Of a DNA stretch of 64,000 bases, positions 7,735 through 17,086 are shown in pieces. Source of the stretch: Dokdonella_A sp040005635 (lineage in GTDB: Bacteria > Pseudomonadota > Gammaproteobacteria > Xanthomonadales > Rhodanobacteraceae); assembly GCA_040005635.1 (NCBI GenBank), contig JBDTYM010000010.1:1-64000 (forward strand), given 5' to 3'. The position numbers and the translations under genes were made by a program. Below the pieces are notes generated by a model. The model made no database searches. It was not told the DNA's origin and worked only from the letters and a program-made list of their open reading frames with translations. The first letter of the stretch is position 1. Each line of letters begins with the position of its first letter.

Positions 7735-10200
7735 TCACTCGACGCGCTCGATACGCAATTCGCGCACATCGCCGCGGCCGTGGTCGTCGATCGCACGCAC
7801 GACATGGCGACCGGCCGCGCCGGCCTCCCAGAACAGCTGCTCGCCGGCCTTCGCTGCGCCGACGTAGGCCTCGTCGACGAACCAGTACAGCGTGCGTGCC
7901 GAACCGTCGCTGGTTGCGTTGAACGCGATGCGCTGCGCGACGTCGCCGCGGCGCAAGGTATACGCCGCGCCACGCAAGGGCGAGGTGATCTGCGGCGGCT
8001 CGCCGTCGGACGACACCTCACAGTCGCCATCCGGCGGTGGCTTCGCGCGCGGCAGGCCGGCGTCGCTGAACACCTTGGCGAGATCGGTCGGCCAGTACTC
8101 GATGATGCGCTCCTGCGTGTAGGCCGGATCGTACGGCGGACAGGCGATACGGCCGCTGCGCGTGTCGATGTGCACCTGCCGATGCACGTTGCTGACGCGG
8201 ATCGGCGACTTGCCGGGCAGAAACCAGGTCTCGCCGCGACGCGGACACCAGGCGTTCGGCAGGTCGCCGCTGGCGAGGCAGACTTCGACGTGTCTGACGC
8301 CGGCTGGAATCCGCCAGGGCGGTTCTGCCAAACCCGGCTGCTCGGCTTTGATCGCATCGACGATGCGGAAGAACAACGGCGCCGCCGCCTCGACGCCGAT
8401 CAGCGATGGATTGCCGGCACCGTCGAAATTGCCGAGCCAGACAATCAGCACGTAAGGTCCGAATGTACCGGCGCTCCAGGCGTCGCGAAAACTCCAGGAC
8501 GTTCCGGTCTTCCACGCGACCGGCAAGCGCGAAGCGCTGGTGACCGTGGCTTCGTCGGGTCGCGGATTTTGTCGCAGCATGTCGAGTACGACGAAACTCG
8601 CGTCCTCGCTGAGCAGGCGCACGCCTTTCGCGGACGCTTCATCTGCGCGCAGGCGCAATGGACGCAGTTCGCCGCGGTTCGCCAGCATCGCGTACAGCGT
8701 CGCCAGTTCCTGCATCGTGACTTCGCCGCCACCGAGCACGAGCGCCAGGCCGTAGTGACGCTCGCTGGCGAGATGGCTGATCCCGGCGGTCTTGAGGAAA
8801 TCGTAGAAGCTCGGATTGGCGAGCTTGGAGGCGACGTAGACGGCCGGAATATTGCGGCTGCGAATCAACGCATCGGTGGCGCTGACCGGACCCAGAAACC
8901 TGCCATCGAAATTCTCCGGCGCGAATGGACCGAATGCAGTCGGCACGTCGCGCAGCACCGTGCGTGGATGCAGCACGCCCTGATCGAGACCGAGCGCGTA
9001 GATGAAAGGCTTCAGCGTCGAACCCGGCGAACGCTTGGCGGCGGTGCCATTGACCTGGCCGGCAATCGTCGCATCGGCATAGTCGGCCGAACCGACCATC
9101 GCCTTGACGCCCATGTCGCGCGTATCGACCAGCAGCGCGGAGGCGTTCAGCAGACCGTTGACGCGACGCTGCGCCAGATAATCGTGCAACTGGCGTTCGA
9201 GCAGCGCCTGCATTCGAACATCCAGCGTGGTGCGGATTTCCGCTTCGTGGCGCGCCGCGAAATGCGCTTCGGACAGTACCTGCTCGACCAGATGCGGCGC
9301 CGCGAACGGGAGCTCGCTGGCTGGGCGCAGGCGCAGCGGCAGGTTGAACAAGGCGCGATCGGCGCTGCTCTCGCCGTGCACTTTTTCCCAGCGCCGAAAC
9401 AAGCGCTCGCGTGCTGCACGCAGCGGGTCGCCAGCGAGATCGACTTGGCGGTCGCCGCTGCGCATGCGACGACTCGGATCCTGCGGCAGCACGGCCAAGG
9501 TCAGAATTTCCGGAAGACTGAGCGTGCCGACCGGCTTGTCGAGATAGATCCGGCTTGCCGCTGCGACGCCCTCGATGTTGCCGCCGTACGGCGCGAGATT
9601 CAGATACGCCTCGAGAATGTCGCCCTTCGAATAACGCAGCTCCAGCCAGAACGCACGCAGCACCTGCACGAGTTTGCCGCGCGGCGTGCGCGTACTTTCG
9701 CGATGCAGCAGGCGTACCAGCTGCATCGTCAGTGTCGAGCCGCCCTGACGATTGCCACCGCTGACGTAGGTGACGAGCGCGCCGCGCGCGAGGCTCCACG
9801 GATTGAACCCGGGATGCCAGCGAAACCAGCGATCCTCATGCAATTGCACGGCATCGATGAGATCGCGCGGGATGGCCGCGAGCGGTGTCCAGATACGGTA
9901 CTTGTCATCGCGGCTGAGGCTGAGTCGCAACAGACGGCCGTGCGTGTCGAGAACAGCGGTGGAGCTGGGGGCGAATTCCGACAATGGCACGTGCGGCCAC
10001 AGACGCAGGCCGGCCAGCAGCAGCGCGAGCAGCACGCCGGCGACGAGCCAGTTGTGCCAGCGGCGCAGCGACCTCCATCGATCCCGTGTTTCGCGGACGG
10101 CATTGCTTCGCTTGGCATGCGCTGCCCGCCCGCTCCCCCCAACCCTCTCTCCCAACGATGGGACTGTTGGGGGAGAGGGAGCATGAAATGCGCGACCCAT
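7735..10200 (-). CDS. pbpC: Penicillin-binding protein 1C (transglycosylase/transpeptidase)
   Basis: Bifunctional peptidoglycan synthase of 821 residues. After a cytoplasmic tail, a membrane anchor (WLVAGVLLALLLAGLRLW) leads to the GT51 glycosyltransferase, with catalytic E122 in HEDRWFRW and the GGSTLTMQLVRLL motif. The transpeptidase has S394-T-L-K397, SRN and KTGTSWSF. A C-terminal extension matches the PBP1C-specific domain. The only good start is the ATG at 10200, eight bases after the stop of the upstream alpha-2-macroglobulin gene. The first ~30 residues are then encoded by a dispersed-type palindrome and look unlike a natural N-terminus. The pbpC/alpha-2-macroglobulin pairing is a known association. 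Confidence 0.95.
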   Translation of the reverse strand: MGRAFHAPSPPTVPSLGERVGGSGRAAHAKRSNAVRETRDRWRSLRRWHNWLVAGVLLALLLAGLRLWPHVPLSEFAPSSTAVLDTHGRLLRLSLSRDDKYRIWTPLAAIPRDLIDAVQLHEDRWFRWHPGFNPWSLARGALVTYVSGGNRQGGSTLTMQLVRLLHRESTRTPRGKLVQVLRAFWLELRYSKGDILEAYLNLAPYGGNIEGVAAASRIYLDKPVGTLSLPEILTLAVLPQDPSRRMRSGDRQVDLAGDPLRAARERLFRRWEKVHGESSADRALFNLPLRLRPASELPFAAPHLVEQVLSEAHFAARHEAEIRTTLDVRMQALLERQLHDYLAQRRVNGLLNASALLVDTRDMGVKAMVGSADYADATIAGQVNGTAAKRSPGSTLKPFIYALGLDQGVLHPRTVLRDVPTAFGPFAPENFDGRFLGPVSATDALIRSRNIPAVYVASKLANPSFYDFLKTAGISHLASERHYGLALVLGGGEVTMQELATLYAMLANRGELRPLRLRADEASAKGVRLLSEDASFVVLDMLRQNPRPDEATVTSASRLPVAWKTGTSWSFRDAWSAGTFGPYVLIVWLGNFDGAGNPSLIGVEAAAPLFFRIVDAIKAEQPGLAEPPWRIPAGVRHVEVCLASGDLPNAWCPRRGETWFLPGKSPIRVSNVHRQVHIDTRSGRIACPPYDPAYTQERIIEYWPTDLAKVFSDAGLPRAKPPPDGDCEVSSDGEPPQITSPLRGAAYTLRRGDVAQRIAFNATSDGSARTLYWFVDEAYVGAAKAGEQLFWEAGAAGRHVVRAIDDHGRGDVRELRIERVE
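10143..10179. repeat. Palindromic REP-like element inside the pbpC 5' end
   Basis: CCCTCTCTCCCAAC (10143-10156) and GTTGGGGGAGAGGG (10166-10179) pair at 13 of 14 positions around a 9-bp loop. The C-rich/G-rich composition resembles dispersed palindromes that I recall between genes in Xanthomonad-type genomes. It lies in the N-terminal codons of pbpC and just after the upstream gene. Confidence 0.6.
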
Positions 10201-10207
10201 CGAACGC

Positions 10208-13200
10208 CTATTTCCGTTCGACGACCAACGTGCCGCCGCCCTTCGACTGCGCCTGGATCGTGCGGTCGTACATCGATTCGCCGAACGCCGGCGGCACGAC
10301 GAAGGTACCGGCGTTGGTCGCCTTGATGCGATAGACGAACTCCTGCACGTCGTGCGTTGCGCTGCCGTAGATGACGACGCGGTCATCGCGCACGTCGGCG
10401 TACTCCGGTCGCCAGCTCGACGAGGCAAGGCCGACCGGGCTGATCCAGGTCGTCGCATTGGTGCCCGTGGCGGCGTTCGCGGCGGCAGGATCGCTGCCAT
10501 CGCCTGGCGGCGTGTCGCTGGTCGTGTGGCTTTCCTGCACTGGCTCGAAACCGCCTGGCAGCAGGTCGACGATCGCGATGTTGCCGACGCCGTCGCCGCG
10601 TGTCGCGCGGATCTTCAGATGCACCTGCACTTCATCGCCGAGTTTCACCTGGCTCAAGGCGTGGCCCTCGGCATCGGTGAATTCGCGCAGGATCTCGATA
10701 CCTTCCTTGCGTTCGACGCTCGGCACGCTGCGATCGAAGCCGGTCTGCGCCACGCTGTACCAGACGTTCGCATCGGCGGCATTGCGAAAGCGCAGCGCAC
10801 TCGCGCCCGCGTCGAACTTCGCCGACGCGACGATACCGTCGATCTTCGCGATCGGCGTGGCGCTGCCGTCGGCGGCGACCGCCTCGATCGCGAGCTTTGC
10901 CATCAGCTCGGCACCCGCCTTGCTCGCATACGCGTCCAGCGCCAGGATCGTCTGTGCCGACGACAGCGTGTTGTACCAGCCGCGCTGTAGGGCACCGACG
11001 ATGTTGCGCAGCGCATCCGGCGGCAACGCCTTCGCACGTTCCGGGAAGTGCCGCGCGATCAGGTACAAGGTCGCGCTGTCGCGAATGACCGGATCGTAGT
11101 AGCGCTCGTAGCGGTACGCCGAGTCCTGCGCCTGGCGCAGCAGGATCTTCTGCGGACCGGCAATCAGTGCGGCAGCTTCCTTGTCCTGCTTCAGCAGCTG
11201 CAGCGATGCGGCGAGGTAAGCGGCGGCGATGTCGTCCTTCCACTCCTTCGGCCAGCGCTCCTCGAGGCGTTGGCGCACGGCCGCGAGCGGATTCGTCGTG
11301 ACCTGACCCTGGCGCGTCAGCAGGTAGATCGCGAACGCGCGCTCGCGCAGGCCGGCGAGGCTGCCATCGCTCTCGTCGGCAGCGAGCTGGCCGAGGTACG
11401 CGTTGGCGTGCTCGAGCAGGTCGCTCGGCACCGGTTTGCCGCGCTCCTTCGCTTCGAGCAGGAACTCGACCGCGTAGGCCGAAACGTAGCGTTCGGACTG
11501 CACCGTCGCACTCCACAAGCCAAAGCCACCTTCGGCGTTTTGGCGAGAGCGCAGCACCGCAATCAACTGAGCGAATGCCTTGGCGGAATCGGCAATCTCC
11601 TTGCTTGCCGCGTCGGCGCCGAACAGCTTGGCGCCGAATTCCGGATGTGCATCGAACACCAGCGCCGGCATGCCCTGGCTGACCAGCTGTTCGGTGCAGC
11701 GATGCGGAAAGTCGCCGAGATAGGCTGCCAGTCCACGCGCGAGCACCAGCGGCGCGAACGACATCGCCGCCTCGCGTTTCGCGTGTGCATCGAACATCGT
11801 GCGCAGCGGTTTGACGTCGGCGCTGCCGTTGCCGAGTGAACCGATCGCAACCTCGCTGCGATACGGCACGGCCGGGCGCACCGAGACTTCGACGGTCTGC
11901 TTGGCCATTTTGTCGCCACTGCTCGCACTGAATACGAGGCTGGCGACACCGGGCTCGCCCTTTGCGCGCAGGCGGAACAGCGCGACGCCCTCGCGCAGCT
12001 CGCCGAGCTTGAGTTCCTGTGTCGCACTGCCGACCGCCTCCGCCGCGCTGCTGGCGTCGAGCTTCACGCTGATCGGCAGTTCCTTGCCGGCCAGTCCGGT
12101 GAGGTTGTTGGCAACGCCGACGCTGACCTCGAACTCGTCGCCCGGCGCGACCATCGCGGGCACGTTCGGCGACAGCACGAAGTCGCCGCGCACGGTGGTC
12201 GCACCCTGGAATGTGCCGACGCGATCCGGCGCTACCGCAACGGCCATCACGCGCAGCTTGCCGTTGAAATCATCGGGCAGTTTCCAGCTGAGCTCCTTCG
12301 TATCCTTCACGTCGACCAGGCCCGACCAATACGCCACCGGCGGCGCGTGCTTCTTGCGGAACGGATTCAGATGGCGGCCGAGTGCGGCATCCTCGTCGCC
12401 GCCCGGTGCAGCCATGCCGGCGAGCTTGGCGAACTCGGGCAGGATCAGATCGAGTGTCTGACTGGTGCCGACTTCGAGCATGCGTTTCTTGAAGAAGAAG
12501 TCGAGCGGATCGCCGAGGGTGTAGCGCGCGACCTGCAAGATGCCCTCGTCGACCGCGAACACGGCGACGCGCGCGGGCTTGGCCACGCCGACTTTCATCT
12601 TCAGCGTCTCGCCAGGCTTCAGCTGCGGCGCCACAGCCACCGTGACCGCATCGCGGCGCGCGTCGAGATTGACCGAGAACGGCACCACGCCATACGACAG
12701 CGGGCTCATGAAGATTTCGTCCGACGACGGATCGCGGATGAACTGCACGTTGACGTAGCCGTTGCCTTCGAAGTCGGCCGGCACGCGGATCTTCTGCACC
12801 GAGCCCGTCGTCGATGTCTTGAACCAGGCCTGTGCGTAGACGCGATCGCGCTCCAGCGTCATCAGCCCGGCACCCGCATACGGCGCACGGATCGCGACTT
12901 CGATCTCCTCACCCGGCGCGTAGTCGTGCTTGGACAGGGCGAGTTCGAGTTCCGCGTTGCGTTCGAGCGAACGGCTGAGATTACCTTCGCCGGCGACCGC
13001 AAACTGCACGCGGTTGAGTTCCTCGCCGCGTGCGTTCCTGACCACCAGCGCGTAGCTGCCGGGCGTTGCAGTCGGCAGATCGAAGTCGAGGCCGTTTGCG
13101 GCGATCTTCAGCGGTGCCTCGCTGAGTGGAACCTCCTTCATGCGCGAGTCGTATTTGTAGACGCCCGAATCCTGCTTGGTCAGCACCGACACGTAGCGGC

Positions 13201-16200
13201 GTTCGACAATCGCCGCCTTGAGGCCGTCGACCGCGATGCGTTTCGCATTCGGATCGATCGCGATCAGGTTGACGACGCGCTTGCCGTCACGCGCGATGTA
13301 ATCGAGACGACCATCGACCTTGGTGCCGACGAGGTAGTCGAGCGCGGACACCAGGGTCGCCGCCTCGGCCGCGACGCTGCGCCCACCTTCGGCTTCGTAC
13401 CCTTTGGCGAGCACGTGCAGGCGATACGTCGCGGTGCCGTACTTCGACAGGTCGAGCGGATACTCGACCTCACCCTTGTCGTCCGTCTGCTTCTCGCCGA
13501 GCGGCTCGCTGTAGCCTTCCTTGGCGTGATTCGGATCGAAGAAGGCATAGCCGGCATACGCGGCGAACGTCGGCCACGACGGCGACAAGGTCAGCGTCGC
13601 CTCGACGCGGCGCTGCTGCGCCGGCGTGCCGAACAAGTTCATCAGGCTGATGTGCGCGGTCAGGTCGTCCGGCTTGACCCAGCCGTCAACGACCTCGCGC
13701 GACAGATGCGCGCTCGCCTTCATGCGGTCGGGCAGGAATTCCTTCACCTGCACGCTGACGCTGCCGAGCGGACTGGTCACGCCGCCGTCCTTGATCAGCG
13801 AGAGATTCACGCTCCAGGCGCCGGTTGGCGAAGTCTCCTGTGTCGTGTAGGCGAGTTCCTCGAACGCACTGTCGCCGAGCTTCAGCTTGCGCGTATCGAC
13901 GACGAGGCCACGCGGGTCGACGATGTCGGCCTGCAAGGGCACGCCCTTGAGGCTGCGCGCCCAGTCCGCCGCGCGCACGATCATGCCGATGTGGAATGTC
14001 TCACCGGGCCGGTACAAGCCCCGATCGGAGAACAGGTATGCCGCAAGCTGACCGGCGTCGCGCGCGTTGCGAATACCACCGATGTCGAAACGCGAGAAAT
14101 CGAGGCGGCGGTCGCGGTCGTTGTACGGCAGGAACGCGAAGTCCTCGCCCTTCTTGACGACGACGAGCGTCGGCGTCTTCTCGCGCTCGAACCCTTGCAG
14201 CGCATCGAAATGCGTACGCCCGTCCGTATTGCTGCTGCTACTGACCAGACTCTGGCCATTCTTGCCGAGGATCTCGACCTTGGCGCCATCGACCGGCGCG
14301 CCGCTGCGGATCGACTGCACGAAGACGTCGAGGCTGCCATCCAGCGATTTCTTCAGCACGGTGCCGAGATCGGTGACGACGATCAGGCGCGAGTCGGTGA
14401 ATTCCGAGTAGTCGGTCGGCTCGCCTTCCTGCGCATCGCCGGCTTCGCCCTCGTCTTCATCACCGCCTTCTTCCGCGTCGTCCGCAGCACCGGTGTCGCT
14501 CGCCGTTGTAACCTCGGACTTGGCGGCGGCTGGCGCGTTGGCGGCATCCTGTTTCTTGTCGTAGCCGGTCAGCTTGAGCAGGAACACGCCGCGCTTGTCC
14601 TTGCCGAGATAGTGGCCGAGGTCGACACCCTGGTAGTGCGGCTTGGTCGGATCGTCCGCGTCGAACGCGATTTTCTCCTCGAACCGCTCGGTGATGTTGT
14701 CGACGCCGAGTTCGCCAAACTCGGGCTTGGCGAACGTGCCGGCGCGATTGAAACTCACCAGGTGCTGGATCTGCTCGGGCAGCACGCGGCCGATCTCGAG
14801 CTTCATGCCGGGCACGTTGCGCGCGACGACGGCGACGCGCTTGTCGCCGCCGAGCGACAGCAGCGCGCCATCGGCCATGAAGCGCAGCATCTTCGGATAG
14901 TCCGGCACGCGCACGATGTTCTGCCAGGCGCCGGCCAGTCGATAGCCGCCGAACGACTCCAGCCCTTTGGCGATGCGCACAAACACGTAGCGGCCGGGAT
15001 CGGCGCGGTACTTGAAACTGATCATCGCGTTGTAGTCGCGTTCGCCGGCGACGGGCTCGAGATCGAGTTTCTGCGCCGCCTTGAGGATCTTCTCCGGCGG
15101 ATTCGTGTCACCGGACCAATCGTACGGCGTGTCGCCGCGCTGATCCTCGGGCGTGTCCGGGTGATACAGCGGCAGCAGCCACGCCTGCACCGCCTTGGCG
15201 GCTTCCTTCTCGCCGATCGCCTGCGACAGCTGGAAATTCAGCACCTGCTCCGGCTCGAAATGCGTGTTGTCGACGAGCACCGCATCCATGCCATTGATGG
15301 CGAGGCTGTAGAGGCCGGGCAGCGCGACCTTGATCGTCTTGTCGCCGGCAAGAGCAGGGCCGCCGGCAGCGGCGTGTACGCCTTGATCGAAATGCAAGGC
15401 GATCAAGCCGTCATCCTTGGCCAGGATCAACGGCTCGGAGTGCACGAACGCACTGAGTTTCCTGCGGTCGTAGCTGACGACGAATTTTCGCGGCAGCGTC
15501 GCTGCTGCCGTCGTCGACTGAGTCAGGGTCAGGCGCTTCTCGAAATCGGTGCTGTCGACCGGATGGCTGAACTTGAGCGTAAAAACCGCTTTCTTCAGGA
15601 GCGCATCCTGCGGGTCCTGATAGAACTCGCCAGCGGCCGCAGCAAGCGCAAACGGAGCGCTGTCAAAACCGAGCTTCGTCTCAGGTACCCAGACCTGCGC
15701 GGCGAATGCCTTGGCGCGATCGAACACCACGGCGTAGTGCTGGCCGACCGGCCAGTCCAGCGCCGGCGTGAACGTCAGCGTGCGGTCGTTGCTCCAGACC
15801 CAGGTGCCGTCCAGCGGAGGCTGCAATGCGACACCCTCGCCGGGAGCCTTGCCGACCTTGTCGAGGGGCGCGACAGAGCCCGAGAACGCGATCGTCAACG
15901 GATTGACGGTGACCGGATCGGCATCGTACTGAGTGGCCTCCGGGGCGCTGATACGCGCGCTGATCGCGACGGGCTGGGGTGGCTGTGGCCGCCCTTTCCA
16001 CCAGCGCTCCACCTCCCAGCCGACCACGCCCAGCAGCAGAACGCCGGCGACGACGCTGGCGCTCAACCGGGGCCTCCGCCTGATGCCTTGCCAGGACGCC
16101 GCTGCGCCAGCGCCGAACGCGAACGCCCAGCGCGGCGCACGCCACGTCATCTGGCCGAACACGGCAGCCAGCGCCACGCCGAGCACGTGAAGCATTGCGC

Positions 16201-16267
16201 GCAGCAGAAACCAGATGCCCAGCGCCAGCCGTACGGGCAGGCGCAGCAGCCACCGAATCAGATCCAT
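10208..16267 (-). CDS. Bacterial alpha-2-macroglobulin with thioester motif
   Basis: A 2019-residue envelope protein thought to trap proteases in the periplasm, working beside PBP1C. There is no lipobox. Instead two N-terminal hydrophobic segments are seen (LALGIWFLLRAMLHVLGVAL, and near residue 72 ASVVAGVLLLGVVGW), so it is probably membrane-anchored. The thioester motif C1524-T-E-Q1527 is present in FPHRCTEQ. The MG-type beta domains precede it and an alpha-helical thioester domain follows. An acidic low-complexity stretch (AEEGGDEDEGEAGDAQEGE) interrupts the middle. The ATG at 16267 is chosen because residues further upstream look non-coding. It is transcribed ahead of pbpC, 7 bp apart, so the two should form an operon. 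Confidence 0.92.
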   Translation of the reverse strand: MDLIRWLLRLPVRLALGIWFLLRAMLHVLGVALAAVFGQMTWRAPRWAFAFGAGAAASWQGIRRRPRLSASVVAGVLLLGVVGWEVERWWKGRPQPPQPVAISARISAPEATQYDADPVTVNPLTIAFSGSVAPLDKVGKAPGEGVALQPPLDGTWVWSNDRTLTFTPALDWPVGQHYAVVFDRAKAFAAQVWVPETKLGFDSAPFALAAAAGEFYQDPQDALLKKAVFTLKFSHPVDSTDFEKRLTLTQSTTAAATLPRKFVVSYDRRKLSAFVHSEPLILAKDDGLIALHFDQGVHAAAGGPALAGDKTIKVALPGLYSLAINGMDAVLVDNTHFEPEQVLNFQLSQAIGEKEAAKAVQAWLLPLYHPDTPEDQRGDTPYDWSGDTNPPEKILKAAQKLDLEPVAGERDYNAMISFKYRADPGRYVFVRIAKGLESFGGYRLAGAWQNIVRVPDYPKMLRFMADGALLSLGGDKRVAVVARNVPGMKLEIGRVLPEQIQHLVSFNRAGTFAKPEFGELGVDNITERFEEKIAFDADDPTKPHYQGVDLGHYLGKDKRGVFLLKLTGYDKKQDAANAPAAAKSEVTTASDTGAADDAEEGGDEDEGEAGDAQEGEPTDYSEFTDSRLIVVTDLGTVLKKSLDGSLDVFVQSIRSGAPVDGAKVEILGKNGQSLVSSSSNTDGRTHFDALQGFEREKTPTLVVVKKGEDFAFLPYNDRDRRLDFSRFDIGGIRNARDAGQLAAYLFSDRGLYRPGETFHIGMIVRAADWARSLKGVPLQADIVDPRGLVVDTRKLKLGDSAFEELAYTTQETSPTGAWSVNLSLIKDGGVTSPLGSVSVQVKEFLPDRMKASAHLSREVVDGWVKPDDLTAHISLMNLFGTPAQQRRVEATLTLSPSWPTFAAYAGYAFFDPNHAKEGYSEPLGEKQTDDKGEVEYPLDLSKYGTATYRLHVLAKGYEAEGGRSVAAEAATLVSALDYLVGTKVDGRLDYIARDGKRVVNLIAIDPNAKRIAVDGLKAAIVERRYVSVLTKQDSGVYKYDSRMKEVPLSEAPLKIAANGLDFDLPTATPGSYALVVRNARGEELNRVQFAVAGEGNLSRSLERNAELELALSKHDYAPGEEIEVAIRAPYAGAGLMTLERDRVYAQAWFKTSTTGSVQKIRVPADFEGNGYVNVQFIRDPSSDEIFMSPLSYGVVPFSVNLDARRDAVTVAVAPQLKPGETLKMKVGVAKPARVAVFAVDEGILQVARYTLGDPLDFFFKKRMLEVGTSQTLDLILPEFAKLAGMAAPGGDEDAALGRHLNPFRKKHAPPVAYWSGLVDVKDTKELSWKLPDDFNGKLRVMAVAVAPDRVGTFQGATTVRGDFVLSPNVPAMVAPGDEFEVSVGVANNLTGLAGKELPISVKLDASSAAEAVGSATQELKLGELREGVALFRLRAKGEPGVASLVFSASSGDKMAKQTVEVSVRPAVPYRSEVAIGSLGNGSADVKPLRTMFDAHAKREAAMSFAPLVLARGLAAYLGDFPHRCTEQLVSQGMPALVFDAHPEFGAKLFGADAASKEIADSAKAFAQLIAVLRSRQNAEGGFGLWSATVQSERYVSAYAVEFLLEAKERGKPVPSDLLEHANAYLGQLAADESDGSLAGLRERAFAIYLLTRQGQVTTNPLAAVRQRLEERWPKEWKDDIAAAYLAASLQLLKQDKEAAALIAGPQKILLRQAQDSAYRYERYYDPVIRDSATLYLIARHFPERAKALPPDALRNIVGALQRGWYNTLSSAQTILALDAYASKAGAELMAKLAIEAVAADGSATPIAKIDGIVASAKFDAGASALRFRNAADANVWYSVAQTGFDRSVPSVERKEGIEILREFTDAEGHALSQVKLGDEVQVHLKIRATRGDGVGNIAIVDLLPGGFEPVQESHTTSDTPPGDGSDPAAANAATGTNATTWISPVGLASSSWRPEYADVRDDRVVIYGSATHDVQEFVYRIKATNAGTFVVPPAFGESMYDRTIQAQSKGGGTLVVERK

Positions 16268-16625
16268 GCGATGTTCCCCCGATGCTGCGCCGGTTCCGCC
16301 GGCGCGCAGCCCACAATGATCCCGTATACCGCGGTACGCGCGATACGCCCGCGCGCGACCTTTCGGGTTCATACGCAATCTCGCGCCAAACTGTGACGAA
16401 ATGCGGGCGCGTCGCCGTCGAGGCTATGGCGGAACGCTTGCCTCCGGCTGGCGCAGTCCTGTCCGCCGGCGGTGAAGAGCCGGCTGCAGCGTATTCGCCG
16501 TTATCGCAGCGCCAGCCCTGGCGCGGCCGCTGCCGGGTTGCCCGCGAGCGGATGCACACGATCTGCCCAATCGGAGTCCGCATCCCGCGTTCGAGTCCGC
16601 ACACGGGCGCCGCATCCGCGTTGCC
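16268..16625. other. Intergenic region between divergent alpha-2-macroglobulin and his operon
   Basis: About 360 bp of GC-rich DNA before the his promoter. It must hold the promoter of the minus-strand alpha-2-macroglobulin/pbpC operon. I see a 10-bp palindrome TACCGCGGTA at 16327-16336 but no convincing gene or RNA. Confidence 0.5.
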
Positions 16626-16654
16626 TTGACGCACATGCGGCCACCATGTAGCGT
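16626..16654 (+). promoter_or_regulatory. Probable sigma-70 promoter of the histidine operon
   Basis: TTGACG at 16626-16631 and TAGCGT at 16649-16654 are separated by 17 bp, with a start expected near 16661. It is the only recognisable promoter before the nine-gene operon. The -10 match is moderate. Confidence 0.5.
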
Positions 16655-16664
16655 ACGCTCCTAC

Positions 16665-16674
16665 TAACGCGTTA
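16665..16674 (+). promoter_or_regulatory. Palindromic candidate operator TAACGCGTTA
   Basis: A perfect 10-bp palindrome lying at the expected transcription start and 4 bp before the ATG of the TrpR-like gene. TrpR-family repressors bind such dyads, and this gene is the first of the operon, so autorepression of histidine synthesis is a reasonable inference. It also overlaps the ribosome-binding region. Confidence 0.5.
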
Positions 16675-16678
16675 ATAC

Positions 16679-17086
16679 ATGAATCCAATGAAACGACGCT
16701 ATCTGCAACCGGAACTTGACTCGAAACGCGCGGAGCGCTCGCTGTGTGAAGCGCTGCTCGCCCTGCGCGATGTGGAGGAAGCGCAGGCCTTCCTAGACGA
16801 CTTGTGCACGCCGGCCGAACGCGAGGCGATGCGTGACCGCTGGAGCGTCGTGCCGCACCTGATCGCGGGCGAGCCGTATTGGCAGATCCACGATGCAACC
16901 GCGGTCAGCATCACGACCATCGGCCGCGTCGCGCGCTGCCTCGAACAAGGCCCCGGCGGTTACGCACGTGTGGCGCAGCGCATTTACGCGAAATCGAAAC
17001 CAGCGCGTGGCAATGTCGCCGCACGCAAGTCCGCTGCACCGTCGCGTCGGACTGGTGCCGCCGCGCCGCGGAGAGCGACCCCATGA
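16679..17086 (+). CDS. TrpR-like (YerC/YecD family) repressor, first gene of his operon
   Basis: A 135-residue DNA-binding protein. Residues 1-95 match the YerC/YecD TrpR-related family: the helical start LCEALLALRDVEEAQAFLDD, then LCTPAEREAMRDRW and the helix-turn-helix around PYWQIHDATAVSITTIGRVA. The last 30 residues form a basic Ala/Arg tail. A second ATG at 16688 is possible. Its ATGA overlap with hisG and a palindrome at the promoter suggest that it represses the histidine operon in response to an amino acid, probably histidine. That role is inferred; related Xanthomonad operons have the same gene at this place as far as I recall. Confidence 0.87.
   Translation: MNPMKRRYLQPELDSKRAERSLCEALLALRDVEEAQAFLDDLCTPAEREAMRDRWSVVPHLIAGEPYWQIHDATAVSITTIGRVARCLEQGPGGYARVAQRIYAKSKPARGNVAARKSAAPSRRTGAAAPRRATP

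Noticed and set aside
16327..16336. Palindrome TACCGCGGTA upstream of the alpha-2-macroglobulin gene
   Set aside because: A 10-bp GC-rich dyad is expected by chance in this composition and no regulator is adjacent to it.
12347..16396. Very long open frame on the plus strand across the alpha-2-macroglobulin gene
   Set aside because: Antisense shadow of a conserved gene in high-GC DNA; its translation is Arg/His/Gln-rich with no recognisable domain.
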